Origin: JAYPEY01 sp047618185
GTDB lineage: Bacteria; Verrucomicrobiota; Verrucomicrobiia; Limisphaerales; JAYPEY01
Assembly (NCBI GenBank): GCA_047618185.1
Contig: JBLHKZ010000059.1
Location: 1 to 24,588 of the forward strand
Direction: 5' to 3'
Length of the DNA stretch: 24,588 nt
In this document: positions 1 through 6,828 of the stretch, in pieces
Layout: every line of letters begins with the position of its first letter
Numbering within the stretch: the stretch's first letter is position 1
Notes under the pieces: model-generated
Databases searched by the model: none
What the model saw: only the letters and a program-made list of their open reading frames with translations
What the model was told of the DNA's origin: nothing
Made by a program: the position numbers and the translations under genes

Positions 1-453
1 CCCGATGATTCGGAGACCGTGATTCTGGTATTGGGCATGGAGCCGACGGAGGTAGGGATACTCCTTCTTACAGGGACCGCACCAGGACGCCCAAAAATCC
101 AACAGAATGTATTTGGACTCCTTCGCCTGAGCCTGAAGATCGATGGTCTTGCCCTGAAGGTCTTTGGCCGTGAACTGGGGCGCTGGATGGCCGGCTGCAA
201 TGAAGCTCTTCATAGCGACCTTCGCCTTCGAGTGACGCAGTGTTAGATTCAGTCCATCGGGCGAGAGCGAGGCGATCTCGAGCGTTGTTCCATGGACATT
301 GAACGGTTGCCCGAGTTTATGATATTCGGCGGAGTCCGAGCGTCCCTGCAGTTTTCCATCTTGATTGAGATCGATGATCATCGCGCCGTTGTCCAGATCG
401 TCAAATCGGCCATCGGCATTGTCATCAAGCAAGCAACTCGCCGATTCCCGCAG
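1..453 (-). CDS. Thioredoxin-fold (TlpA/redoxin-like) protein, partial, abnormal 5' end
   Basis: The minus strand is open from 453 to the left edge, so the C-terminus lies outside the window. The translation starts with an acidic D-N-A-D-G-R-F-D-D stretch, followed by a segment of about 60 residues, and then a TlpA-like fold with the redox motif W-C-G-P-C (CGPC codons at 81-70). Such proteins are exported thiol-disulfide oxidoreductases, and the acidic segment plus redoxin arrangement is familiar from planctomycete and verrucomicrobial redoxins. The 5' end is odd. A TGA at 456-454 closes the frame and the neighbouring gene stops at 462. The available starts are CTG 453, TTG 432 or ATG 381, the last inside the conserved part. 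No signal peptide fits, so the normal N-terminal region appears to be missing. It could be a truncated gene, a pseudogene or a frameshift. The thioredoxin call is firm; the start is not. Confidence 0.8.
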   Translation of the reverse strand, partial: MRESASCLLDDNADGRFDDLDNGAMIIDLNQDGKLQGRSDSAEYHKLGQPFNVHGTTLEIASLSPDGLNLTLRHSKAKVAMKSFIAAGHPAPQFTAKDLQGKTIDLQAQAKESKYILLDFWASWCGPCKKEYPYLRRLHAQYQNHGLRIIG

Positions 454-461
454 TCAACCGC

Positions 462-1136
462 CTAGCTTCGTTCCATGGCGTTCAGAAGTTCCTCCCGAAG
501 TTCCTGCGTTAGGGACATGCCGGCAGGTTCCGTGCTGAAGAAAACGACGCCGTCGATGTCGCGCATCGCAGGGATGGTTGAGGCTAGATCGACTCCTTCG
601 ACGCCGTCGGTGATTTCCTGATAGGTCTTCTTCCCGCCGGCCTGAAAAAGGACGGTCAGGACGGCGGCGCACTGTTCGATCGAAACTTTTTTCAAGCGAG
701 TCGCACGCCGCAGCAGGCTGATGGCGCCCTTGGTGGCGCGGGGGCCGGCGCAGAGAACGTCGGAAATTATCTTGGCGGCGGAATTGATCGTGCTGGGCGC
801 GAGGGGGTTGATGTTGGCGCCTAAGCCTGGAATGACGATCACGCGATCGGAGCCGACGGGGTGCACCTTGATGTCGCCGAAATACTCCGAGGGCGTGCGC
901 CATTCCGTCCAGAAGAGCAATGCGATAACGGCGAGTGGAATGGCGATGCCCAGCCAGCTTTCAAACATCCACTCCAAATCAAAAATGAACAACGCGAAGA
1001 AAAAGAAGATGACGTAGTAGGTGATGGAGAGGAGGAAAGCGGCGAGCAGGGAGGCTCCAAGACCTGTCAGCGCGCAGAGTCGACCATGTTTTTTTGCCCA
1101 TTCGCTGAGCCACCGATGGATCTTCTCGTAGTGCAT
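462..1136 (-). CDS. Two-TM membrane protein of unknown family
   Basis: This 224-residue protein has a short basic N-terminus, two closely spaced hydrophobic segments (about residues 24-50 and 55-77, the first rich in phenylalanine) and a soluble C-terminal region of about 145 residues. That region contains G-D-I-K-V-H-P-V-G and V-I-P-G-L-G motifs and ends in a predicted helical tail. I do not recognise the family. The ATG at 1136 lies 7 bp after the stop of the upstream sulfatase gene, so the two are very likely co-transcribed. No Shine-Dalgarno sequence precedes the start, which suggests translational coupling. The position downstream of a sulfatase and beside a redoxin suggests an envelope role, but nothing more specific can be said. 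Gene reality is well supported by the hydrophobic pattern and spacing. Confidence 0.8.
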   Translation of the reverse strand: MHYEKIHRWLSEWAKKHGRLCALTGLGASLLAAFLLSITYYVIFFFFALFIFDLEWMFESWLGIAIPLAVIALLFWTEWRTPSEYFGDIKVHPVGSDRVIVIPGLGANINPLAPSTINSAAKIISDVLCAGPRATKGAISLLRRATRLKKVSIEQCAAVLTVLFQAGGKKTYQEITDGVEGVDLASTIPAMRDIDGVVFFSTEPAGMSLTQELREELLNAMERS

Positions 1137-1143
1137 TCAGCGC

Positions 1144-2574
1144 CTAGCGTTTCTTGCTCCTGGGGCTGTCCGGGACGTTTACCTTCGGCAGCGATCTTGC
1201 GAGCCGTTTGATGGTGGAGGCGTGGGCCGAATCGCCTGCGAGATTGGTCCATTCGTTGGGGTCATTTTGATGATCGTAAAGTTCCTCGCCGCCATCGGCG
1301 TAGCGGATGTAACGCCAGCGCGCGTCGCGAATTGCATGGTTGTTGCGGCCGTGGGTCGTGATGACAGCGCGATCGGTTTTTAGATCGGGATTCTTCAACT
1401 GTGGGACGAGACTTTCGCCGGTGAGGTCATTGCGTTTGGGCAGGCCGCACAGATCGATCAGCGTCGGATAGATGTCCAGCAGGCTCGTGGCTTCCTGGCA
1501 TTGGCGATTGCGGACAGATCCCTCCGGGAATCCTTTCACGCCTTGGGGCACGGAAATCATCATCGGGGTGCGAGTGGCGCGATTCCAGAGGGCGAATTTA
1601 CGCCAATGTTCCTTCTCACCCAGATGCCAGCCGTGGTCGGTCCAAAGCACGACGATGGTGTTCTTGTGGTGAGGGCCGGCGTCGAGGGCGGCGATGACGC
1701 GGCCCACCTGGGCGTCGGCGAAGGCGATCGATGCAAGGTAGCCCTGGACTGCCTGCTTCCATTGTTTGCCTTTGACCACGGCGGCGTGATCTCCGGTCGG
1801 TTTTGCCATCTTGCGGCCGGCCGGCGGCACGTCGCCAAGATCGTCGGCCAGCGTCTTGGGAAGTTGGATCGAATCCAGTGGGAACATGTCGAAATATTTC
1901 TGCGGGGCGTACCAGGGCAGATGCGGGCGATAGATGCCACAAGCGAGAAAGAAGGGTTTGTTGTGCTGCTTGGTCAACTGTTCTGAGATCCAGGTGGCGG
2001 TCTTGTAGTCGCCCATTTCGGAGGCCGGCGCCGTGAGAGGGCCCCAGTCAAAATGGCCGCGTTTCAGGCCGTTAATATTTTTCTTCGGCGGATTGGGATC
2101 CGGGAATTTGTTCTTTTTCTGGTCCGGGTAATAGGCGTCCCAGGAGGCGGGGTCCGGAAAGGCTCCGTGGTAGATCTTGCCCGAGCCGGCGGACCAGTAG
2201 CCTTGCGCGGAGAAATACTGGGGAATGGTGACGGCGTCGGGCAGGCCGCGTCGCCATGGCTGGGGATTGGTGTAGACGCCGGATTTGTAAGGCGGAATGC
2301 CGGTCATCAGCGCAGCGCGCGAGGGATTGCATGCGGGAGCCGCGCAATGAGTGTTGGCGAAGAGCACGCTGCGGCGCGCGAGGCGGTCGAGGTTCGGCGT
2401 CCTTGCCTGCGGATGACCGCCCAGAACGCCGATCCAGTCATTGAGATCGTCGATCGCAATGAAGAGGACATTGGGCTGTTTGATCGGCTCCGCACCTCGG
2501 GCTTTGTCCAAGCTTCCGAAGACGACGGCGGTCGCCAGGAGGGGGAGCAGGTAGAACGCGTGAAATCGTTTCAT
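1144..2574 (-). CDS. Sulfatase, iduronate-2-sulfatase-like
   Basis: This 476-residue type I sulfatase should hydrolyse sulfate esters, probably on a glycan, in the periplasm or outside the cell. It has a signal peptide (about residues 1-27, ending A-R-G-A). The metal-binding I-D-D-L-N-D is at residues 41-46. The maturation motif C-N-P-S-R has its cysteine at residue 82, and sulfatase-maturing enzymes convert this residue to formylglycine. The D-H-G-W-H-L-G-E motif near residue 311 and the strand T-P-N-L-D-R-L-A also fit the iduronate-2-sulfatase-like branch. The length is normal for the family and all key residues seem present. It sits between a TauE/SafE permease gene (58 bp upstream) and a membrane protein gene (7 bp downstream), so it belongs to a minus-strand operon. 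The exact substrate cannot be inferred. No maturase gene is visible in the window. Confidence 0.96.
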   Translation of the reverse strand: MKRFHAFYLLPLLATAVVFGSLDKARGAEPIKQPNVLFIAIDDLNDWIGVLGGHPQARTPNLDRLARRSVLFANTHCAAPACNPSRAALMTGIPPYKSGVYTNPQPWRRGLPDAVTIPQYFSAQGYWSAGSGKIYHGAFPDPASWDAYYPDQKKNKFPDPNPPKKNINGLKRGHFDWGPLTAPASEMGDYKTATWISEQLTKQHNKPFFLACGIYRPHLPWYAPQKYFDMFPLDSIQLPKTLADDLGDVPPAGRKMAKPTGDHAAVVKGKQWKQAVQGYLASIAFADAQVGRVIAALDAGPHHKNTIVVLWTDHGWHLGEKEHWRKFALWNRATRTPMMISVPQGVKGFPEGSVRNRQCQEATSLLDIYPTLIDLCGLPKRNDLTGESLVPQLKNPDLKTDRAVITTHGRNNHAIRDARWRYIRYADGGEELYDHQNDPNEWTNLAGDSAHASTIKRLARSLPKVNVPDSPRSKKR

Positions 2575-2632
2575 GAGAATATCTTCTTAAGGGATGCTCC
2601 AGCCGAAGGTGAGCCATTTATGCGGGTGCAGT

Positions 2633-2989
2633 CTATTTGAAAAACAGCATATGCGCGCCGACGCAAACGATGAATCCGCCGAAGACTCGTTTAAGTGTGT
2701 CCGCGGGAACTTGGCCGGCCAGCCAGGCGCCGCCAATGGCTCCGACCATGGCCAGGGGCGCCAGCATCAAAACGACTTTAAAATCGACGTTGCCAGCGTG
2801 AACGTGCTTGAAGGAGCCAGCGAGGGCGGTGGGAACGATGATCGCGAGAGAAGTGCCGATGGCGGTCTTCACAGGAAGATGCATGAGGTAGACCATGGCG
2901 GGAATCATGATGACGCCGCCGCCGACGCCGAACACACCACTGAAGACGCCGCTGACGAGTCCGATGACTCCGGCAATGAAATAGATCAT
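2633..2989 (-). CDS. Half-size TauE/SafE family permease
   Basis: This 118-residue integral membrane protein carries the TauE/SafE (former DUF81) signature: a glycine-rich first helix with G-V-F-G-V-G-G-G and a following proline (residues 19-30), G-T-S-L at 45-48, and K-H-V-H-A-G-N-V-D at 61-69. The family exports or takes up sulfite, sulfoacetate and other organic anions. Typical members have about 250 residues in two homologous halves. This one has a single half with about four hydrophobic segments and would need to dimerise. Single-half members are known. It is the first gene of a minus-strand operon leading into a sulfatase, which makes transport of a sulfur-containing anion attractive but unproven. 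A promoter-like element ends only 6 nt before the ATG. Confidence 0.9.
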   Translation of the reverse strand: MIYFIAGVIGLVSGVFSGVFGVGGGVIMIPAMVYLMHLPVKTAIGTSLAIIVPTALAGSFKHVHAGNVDFKVVLMLAPLAMVGAIGGAWLAGQVPADTLKRVFGGFIVCVGAHMLFFK

Positions 2990-2995
2990 GCCCGC

Positions 2996-3024
2996 GTTAT
3001 CGGATGGTCGTTCGAGTCGGGCAA
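2996..3024 (-). promoter_or_regulatory. Promoter-like element for permease-sulfatase operon, possibly leaderless
   Basis: On the minus strand, TTGCCC (3024-3019) and GATAAC (3001-2996) are separated by 17 bp, matching four of six bases each in the sigma-70 consensus. The -10-like box ends 6 nt before the ATG at 2989, so transcription would begin at or next to the start codon. This is a match by eye only. Confidence 0.35.
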
Positions 3025-3402
3025 TGTTTTTTCGGTTCGGTCGGCGCTGTTCGGCGCCATGCTGGAACTGCCCAATCCCATCTACATTTAACTCGCCGCC
3101 GCTACATCGGTGAGTCGGAGCCTCCCCCTACGATCACGGCAAACAGCAGAAGAAAGATGTAGAATTTCACCGTATTCGCCGCAGGTGGAACAGGGAAAGT
3201 TGAAATCAGCCATTTGACTGTTGGGGGAAGAGGCAATTAAGCGACACCGCGTGTGTTGAGTCCTTTTGGTTTAGGGGAACCTGATTCGGAGGCATTCTGC
3301 GGAACTGGAATCAGGGAGGTAACCGAATATTCCGCGCCAAGGTGATTTTTTGTAACCGAATCGATGTCCGGGGCGTTTTGGTTCCTTTACTGGTTTTCGC
3401 GC

Positions 3403-3430
3403 TTGGCGGGATCGAAGTCGGCGCTATAAA
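3403..3430 (+). promoter_or_regulatory. Promoter-like element upstream of the propeller gene
   Basis: TTGGCG (3403-3408) and TATAAA (3425-3430) are separated by 16 bp. Transcription would begin near 3437, leaving a leader of about 40 nt before the ATG at 3478. That leader has no Shine-Dalgarno sequence; the bases before the start are pyrimidine-rich. Confidence 0.35.
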
Positions 3431-3477
3431 TCGGAGCAATCTCGAAAACGTCTATTGAAACCTAACTCCTCCCAGCA

Positions 3478-4590
3478 ATGAATTCCAAAAAACTCCTGAC
3501 CACAATTCTCGGCATCGGACTCTGCGCCACGGTCGCGCAGGCGGATCATCATCTCACCGCTTCGCTCAAGGACGGTAAGACCAGCCTTAAATCCGCCGGA
3601 GCGCTGGCGTTCGGCCCGGAAGGCATCTTGTTTGTCGGTGACAGCAAAGGCGCAGCGGTTGTGGCGATCGCGACTGGCGACACACAAAAATCCGATTCCT
3701 CGGCGAGCTTCAAAGTGTCGGGGATCGACGCGAAGGTCGCCGCGGCCTTGGGAACCAGCGCCGAGAATATCATCATTAACGACCTCGCGGTGAATCCGAT
3801 TTCACGGAACGCCTACCTTTCGGTTTCGCGGGGACGCGACGCCAAGGCTGCCGCCGCCATAGTGAAAGTCACTTCAGCCGGCGAAATCAGCGTGCTGAAG
3901 CTGGCCGGATTGAAGTCCGCTTCCGTCGCCTTGCCCAATGCGCCGAAGGATGAAATGAAAGGCTCGGGACGCCGTCGCAGCAATCCGCGCCAATCGTCGA
4001 TCACGGATATTGCCTACGTCGACGGAAAGGTGCTGGTCGCCGGTCTGTCGAACGAGGAATTCGCCTCCAATCTTCGCTCAATTCCGTTTCCTTTCAAAAA
4101 GGTCGACGACGGCGCGGGGGTGGAAATTTTCCATGGCGCGCACGGCAAGTTTGAAACTCATTCGCCGGTTCGGACTTTCGTTGCGTTCAACATCGGCAAC
4201 GATCCTCACCTGCTGGCGGCCTATCAGTGCACGCCGCTGGTGCGCTTCCCGATCAGCGACTTGAAGGCTAACGCCAAGATTCGCGGCACCACGATCGCCG
4301 AGTTGGGCAATCGCAATCGCCCGCTGGACATGATTGTCTACAACGCGAAGGGCAAGGACTACGTGCTGATCGCCAACAGCAGTCGCGGCATCATGAAACT
4401 CGCGGCCGACGTAATCGAGGGCGGCAAGCAGATTGCAGAAAAACGCGCGGGCGGCCCCGTCGGCACGTCCTACGAAACGATCAAGTCCTGGACCGGCATT
4501 GCTCAGCTCGACAAGCTCGATGGCAAACGGGCGCTGGTCGTGCAACGCTCGGGTGAGTCGCTCGACCTGGTTTCGCGACCGCTGCCGTGA
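3478..4590 (+). CDS. Exported beta-propeller-like protein, function unknown
   Basis: This 370-residue protein has a clear signal peptide (basic N-S-K-K, hydrophobic core, cleavage near A-Q-A at residues 20-22 before D-H-H). The mature part has recurring short strand motifs such as A-F-G-P-E-G-I-L-F-V-G-D, N-D-L-A-V-N-P and D-M-I-V-Y-N, which resemble blades of NHL/SMP-type propellers. No catalytic motif is recognisable, so binding or scaffolding is as likely as catalysis. Similar uncharacterised proteins occur in planctomycetes and relatives. The ATG at 3478 is chosen because it places the signal peptide at the N-terminus. The stop TGA overlaps the GTG start of the following lipoprotein gene, so the two products are probably made together and act in the same envelope compartment. 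Exported status is firm; the fold is an inference. Confidence 0.88.
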   Translation: MNSKKLLTTILGIGLCATVAQADHHLTASLKDGKTSLKSAGALAFGPEGILFVGDSKGAAVVAIATGDTQKSDSSASFKVSGIDAKVAAALGTSAENIIINDLAVNPISRNAYLSVSRGRDAKAAAAIVKVTSAGEISVLKLAGLKSASVALPNAPKDEMKGSGRRRSNPRQSSITDIAYVDGKVLVAGLSNEEFASNLRSIPFPFKKVDDGAGVEIFHGAHGKFETHSPVRTFVAFNIGNDPHLLAAYQCTPLVRFPISDLKANAKIRGTTIAELGNRNRPLDMIVYNAKGKDYVLIANSSRGIMKLAADVIEGGKQIAEKRAGGPVGTSYETIKSWTGIAQLDKLDGKRALVVQRSGESLDLVSRPLP

Positions 4591-5822
4591 TTCAACGGAC
4601 TCTCTTGAGTCTGGCTCTGGCAGTCGGAGTGAGCGGATGCTGCACCGACCCGCCTGGAGCAAGGAAGAATTCGAACGCCGCCTCGGAGGTTGACTCCGGG
4701 GCGGCTGTTTTGTCGGGGCCGCGCTCGATTATCATGCGAGGTAGCGGGCGCGCGTTTTTGGTTCAAGAATTCAGCGACAAGGAAGTTCGCGCCATCAGAG
4801 ACGCCGGCAACCTGGAGTCTCTGTTTCGGGTCTATGTGGCCGACCGGCAGACGGTGGACTTATGGAATGACACGCAGACGTTTGCCCCGGGTGAATTGCC
4901 TCCTTTAGGTGGAGAATACTCCTTCTATAAGACGTGTGTATTTGTTTCCGATACAGTCTGTGGGCACTTTATGCCGCAATTTCCCCTGGATGCGGGATTG
5001 AGTTATATCGCCGTGTTTGGCGAATTCGCCGGAGCTCCTCGTGTGGTTGAACTTTTCGAAATCCCGGCGAAACCGAAAATTTCGACCGCGTCGGTGGAAA
5101 TGGTGTATCCCAGTGGCAACGTGCTGCCAGAGAATCTCCTGAAGTTCTACCTGCATTTCACCGAGCCGATGCGGCGTGGCGGCGTCTACGAGTTTATCAA
5201 GCTGGTCGATGAAAATGGGCGCGCGGTGGATATCCCTTTTCTGGAAGTCGCCGAGGAGCTTTGGGATCCAGAGGGGCGGCGATTGACCGTGTTTATCGAT
5301 CCAGGTCGAATCAAGCGCGAGGTGAAGCCGCTCGAAGACGTCGGACCCGCCATGCTCGAAGGGCGGCGTTACGAACTGGTCATCAGCAAGAATTGGCCGG
5401 ATGAAAAGGGCGCGCCGATGAAGTCGGATTTTCGTAAATCCTACAGGGTTGGGCCGCCGGATCGAACGCAGCCGAATGTGAAGAATTGGAAGCTGTCGCT
5501 CCCGCCAGCCGGGAGCAGAGAACCGATCGCTGTAAAATTGGATGAATCACTGGATCACGCATTGTTGCATCGGCTGCTGTGGGTCGAAACAGTGGGTGGC
5601 GAGGAGATTGCCGGCGAGGTTCGAGTCTCTGAGAACGAAACCCGCTGGGAATTTGTCCCTGAATCTCCGTGGCAGAAGGGGGACTATAAGTTGATCGCCG
5701 ATCAATGGCTGGAGGATCGCGCGGGCAACAGCATAGGCCACAAATTCGAAGTTGATATTTTCGAGAAAGTCACCGAGCGGATCGAGGTGAAGACCGTGCC
5801 GGTTCCGTTTGTAATACGATGA
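4587..5822 (+). CDS. Lipoprotein with SbsA/Big_5 Ig-like domain
   Basis: This 411-residue protein starts at GTG 4587, which overlaps the upstream stop as GTGA and indicates translational coupling. A short hydrophobic leader ends in the lipobox V-S-G-C with the lipidated cysteine at residue 18, followed by a second cysteine. The N-terminal part (about 50-165) has no family I recognise. Residues of about 170-270 contain Y-P-S-G-N-V-L-P-E-N and H-F-T-E-P-M, typical of SbsA-type Ig-like (Big_5) domains in envelope proteins; a second domain of similar type may follow (about 290-400, with D-R-A-G-N near the end). It is probably anchored in the outer membrane facing the periplasm or surface. It is a likely partner of the propeller protein. 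Its last 53 bp overlap the 3' end of the convergent gene on the other strand. Confidence 0.88.
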   Translation: MIQRTLLSLALAVGVSGCCTDPPGARKNSNAASEVDSGAAVLSGPRSIIMRGSGRAFLVQEFSDKEVRAIRDAGNLESLFRVYVADRQTVDLWNDTQTFAPGELPPLGGEYSFYKTCVFVSDTVCGHFMPQFPLDAGLSYIAVFGEFAGAPRVVELFEIPAKPKISTASVEMVYPSGNVLPENLLKFYLHFTEPMRRGGVYEFIKLVDENGRAVDIPFLEVAEELWDPEGRRLTVFIDPGRIKREVKPLEDVGPAMLEGRRYELVISKNWPDEKGAPMKSDFRKSYRVGPPDRTQPNVKNWKLSLPPAGSREPIAVKLDESLDHALLHRLLWVETVGGEEIAGEVRVSENETRWEFVPESPWQKGDYKLIADQWLEDRAGNSIGHKFEVDIFEKVTERIEVKTVPVPFVIR

Positions 5823-6828
5823 TTTCATCCCCGGGGAGTGTCAGGGGGCGTATTTCTGATGGCGGAACCAACGCCATTAACGCCCAGGCTGTTGTCGAGA
5901 TGTGTTGGGCGTAGCTCTCGTCGCCGGAGGGGCGGGTTGTTTCCGGCCAACCGCCTTCGGGCAGCTGTTCGCTGACAAGATAACGACGGCCCAGCTTTGC
6001 CCGACGGCTCGCGTCTCGATCGTCCGGGAAGAAATCCATGGCCATGACGGCAAGGGAGGTGTCGAACGATTCGGCTGGTGATCCGGGGTAGGGGCCCCAG
6101 CCTCCCGTCGTCGTCGATTGGGCCTGTCGAAGATAATCAAGAGCTGGACCGGCGGTTTTCGAATCTCCGTAAGGCTCTGATTGACCAAACCACATAGCCA
6201 CGGATGCGGCGGTTGGGATATTCTCCAGGGGAACGTCGCGAAGCCATGCGGCCGCCTTCTTGATATTCACTTCGAACGCCGATGCCTCCGCGACGCGCAA
6301 GATCGAGGCCGCCTTGATGGTCGCCAGAGCATTGCCATAGGTGACGGGCGAACCCGGGGATGAGTCCGCTTCGATTTTCCAGGAGCCATCCTCGTCCTGG
6401 TCCAGCGCAATCTGGCGAGCGGCTTCAAGCAGCGGTTTGCGGTCAGTGATCCAATGCCTGTTGTTGGCGTTGGCCAATGCGCCCCCGAATTGAAGGCGCG
6501 CGAGTTTGAAATCGCTATAGGCGGGATCGCCCTTGTTCTCGTGCCAATCTTGAGGACGCGAAAGCCAATCCATCGTGGGATGAATTGAAATCGCCAAATC
6601 GATTCGATGCATCGGCGAAGCCCAGAGCAGGGCGGCCGCCGCGTCGCCATTGTTGTGGCAGGAAAAGCATTTGTGCTCCGTATTCCATGCGGGAACTTCG
6701 CGGGAAAGGTAGGCGATCGCTCTTAATTGGGCGTCGGACTCGGGTGTGGGGCCAACCTTGTAGACGGCGCACCCGACGCCCAACATCGCCATCAGGCAGG
6801 CGGCAGTGATCGGCGTTCGACCGCTCAT
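5770..6828 (-). CDS. Monoheme CXXCH protein with terpenoid-cyclase-like toroid repeats
   Basis: This 352-residue protein starts at ATG 6828, which overlaps the stop of the upstream metallohydrolase as ATGA. The frame is open upstream to 7107, but that part only shadows the neighbour. A hydrophobic leader ends in G-V-G-C (C20), a marginal lipobox. C54-F-S-C57-H58 is a covalent heme c motif. The rest contains squalene-hopene-cyclase/prenyltransferase-like repeats, visible as D-G-S-W, G-G-W-G-P-Y and G-G-W-P-E-T segments, each with a following helix of the T-A-W-A-L-M-A-L type. The catalytic D-X-D-D motif of true cyclases is not seen, so the toroid is probably a binding scaffold. An exported electron-transfer or sensory role is plausible. 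Its 3' end overlaps the convergent lipoprotein gene by 53 bp. Confidence 0.88.
   Translation of the reverse strand: MSGRTPITAACLMAMLGVGCAVYKVGPTPESDAQLRAIAYLSREVPAWNTEHKCFSCHNNGDAAAALLWASPMHRIDLAISIHPTMDWLSRPQDWHENKGDPAYSDFKLARLQFGGALANANNRHWITDRKPLLEAARQIALDQDEDGSWKIEADSSPGSPVTYGNALATIKAASILRVAEASAFEVNIKKAAAWLRDVPLENIPTAASVAMWFGQSEPYGDSKTAGPALDYLRQAQSTTTGGWGPYPGSPAESFDTSLAVMAMDFFPDDRDASRRAKLGRRYLVSEQLPEGGWPETTRPSGDESYAQHISTTAWALMALVPPSEIRPLTLPGDEIIVLQTEPARSSPRSAR

Larger units (their letters stand above)
2990..3477. other. Divergent intergenic region, 488 bp
   Basis: This is the spacer between the minus-strand permease gene and the plus-strand propeller gene. It holds a promoter-like element for each side, at 2996-3024 (minus) and 3403-3430 (plus). 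On the minus strand, codons 3170-3102 (GTG start) or 3236-3102 (TTG start) could encode a 22 or 44-residue hydrophobic peptide. It has no ribosome binding site and is not called as a gene. Two short direct repeats of G-T-A-A-C-C-G-A-A-T occur around 3319 and 3352. I see no RNA gene or terminator. Confidence 0.6.

Noticed and set aside
19..246. Open frame of 75 codons on the plus strand
   Set aside because: It is antisense to the thioredoxin-fold coding sequence.
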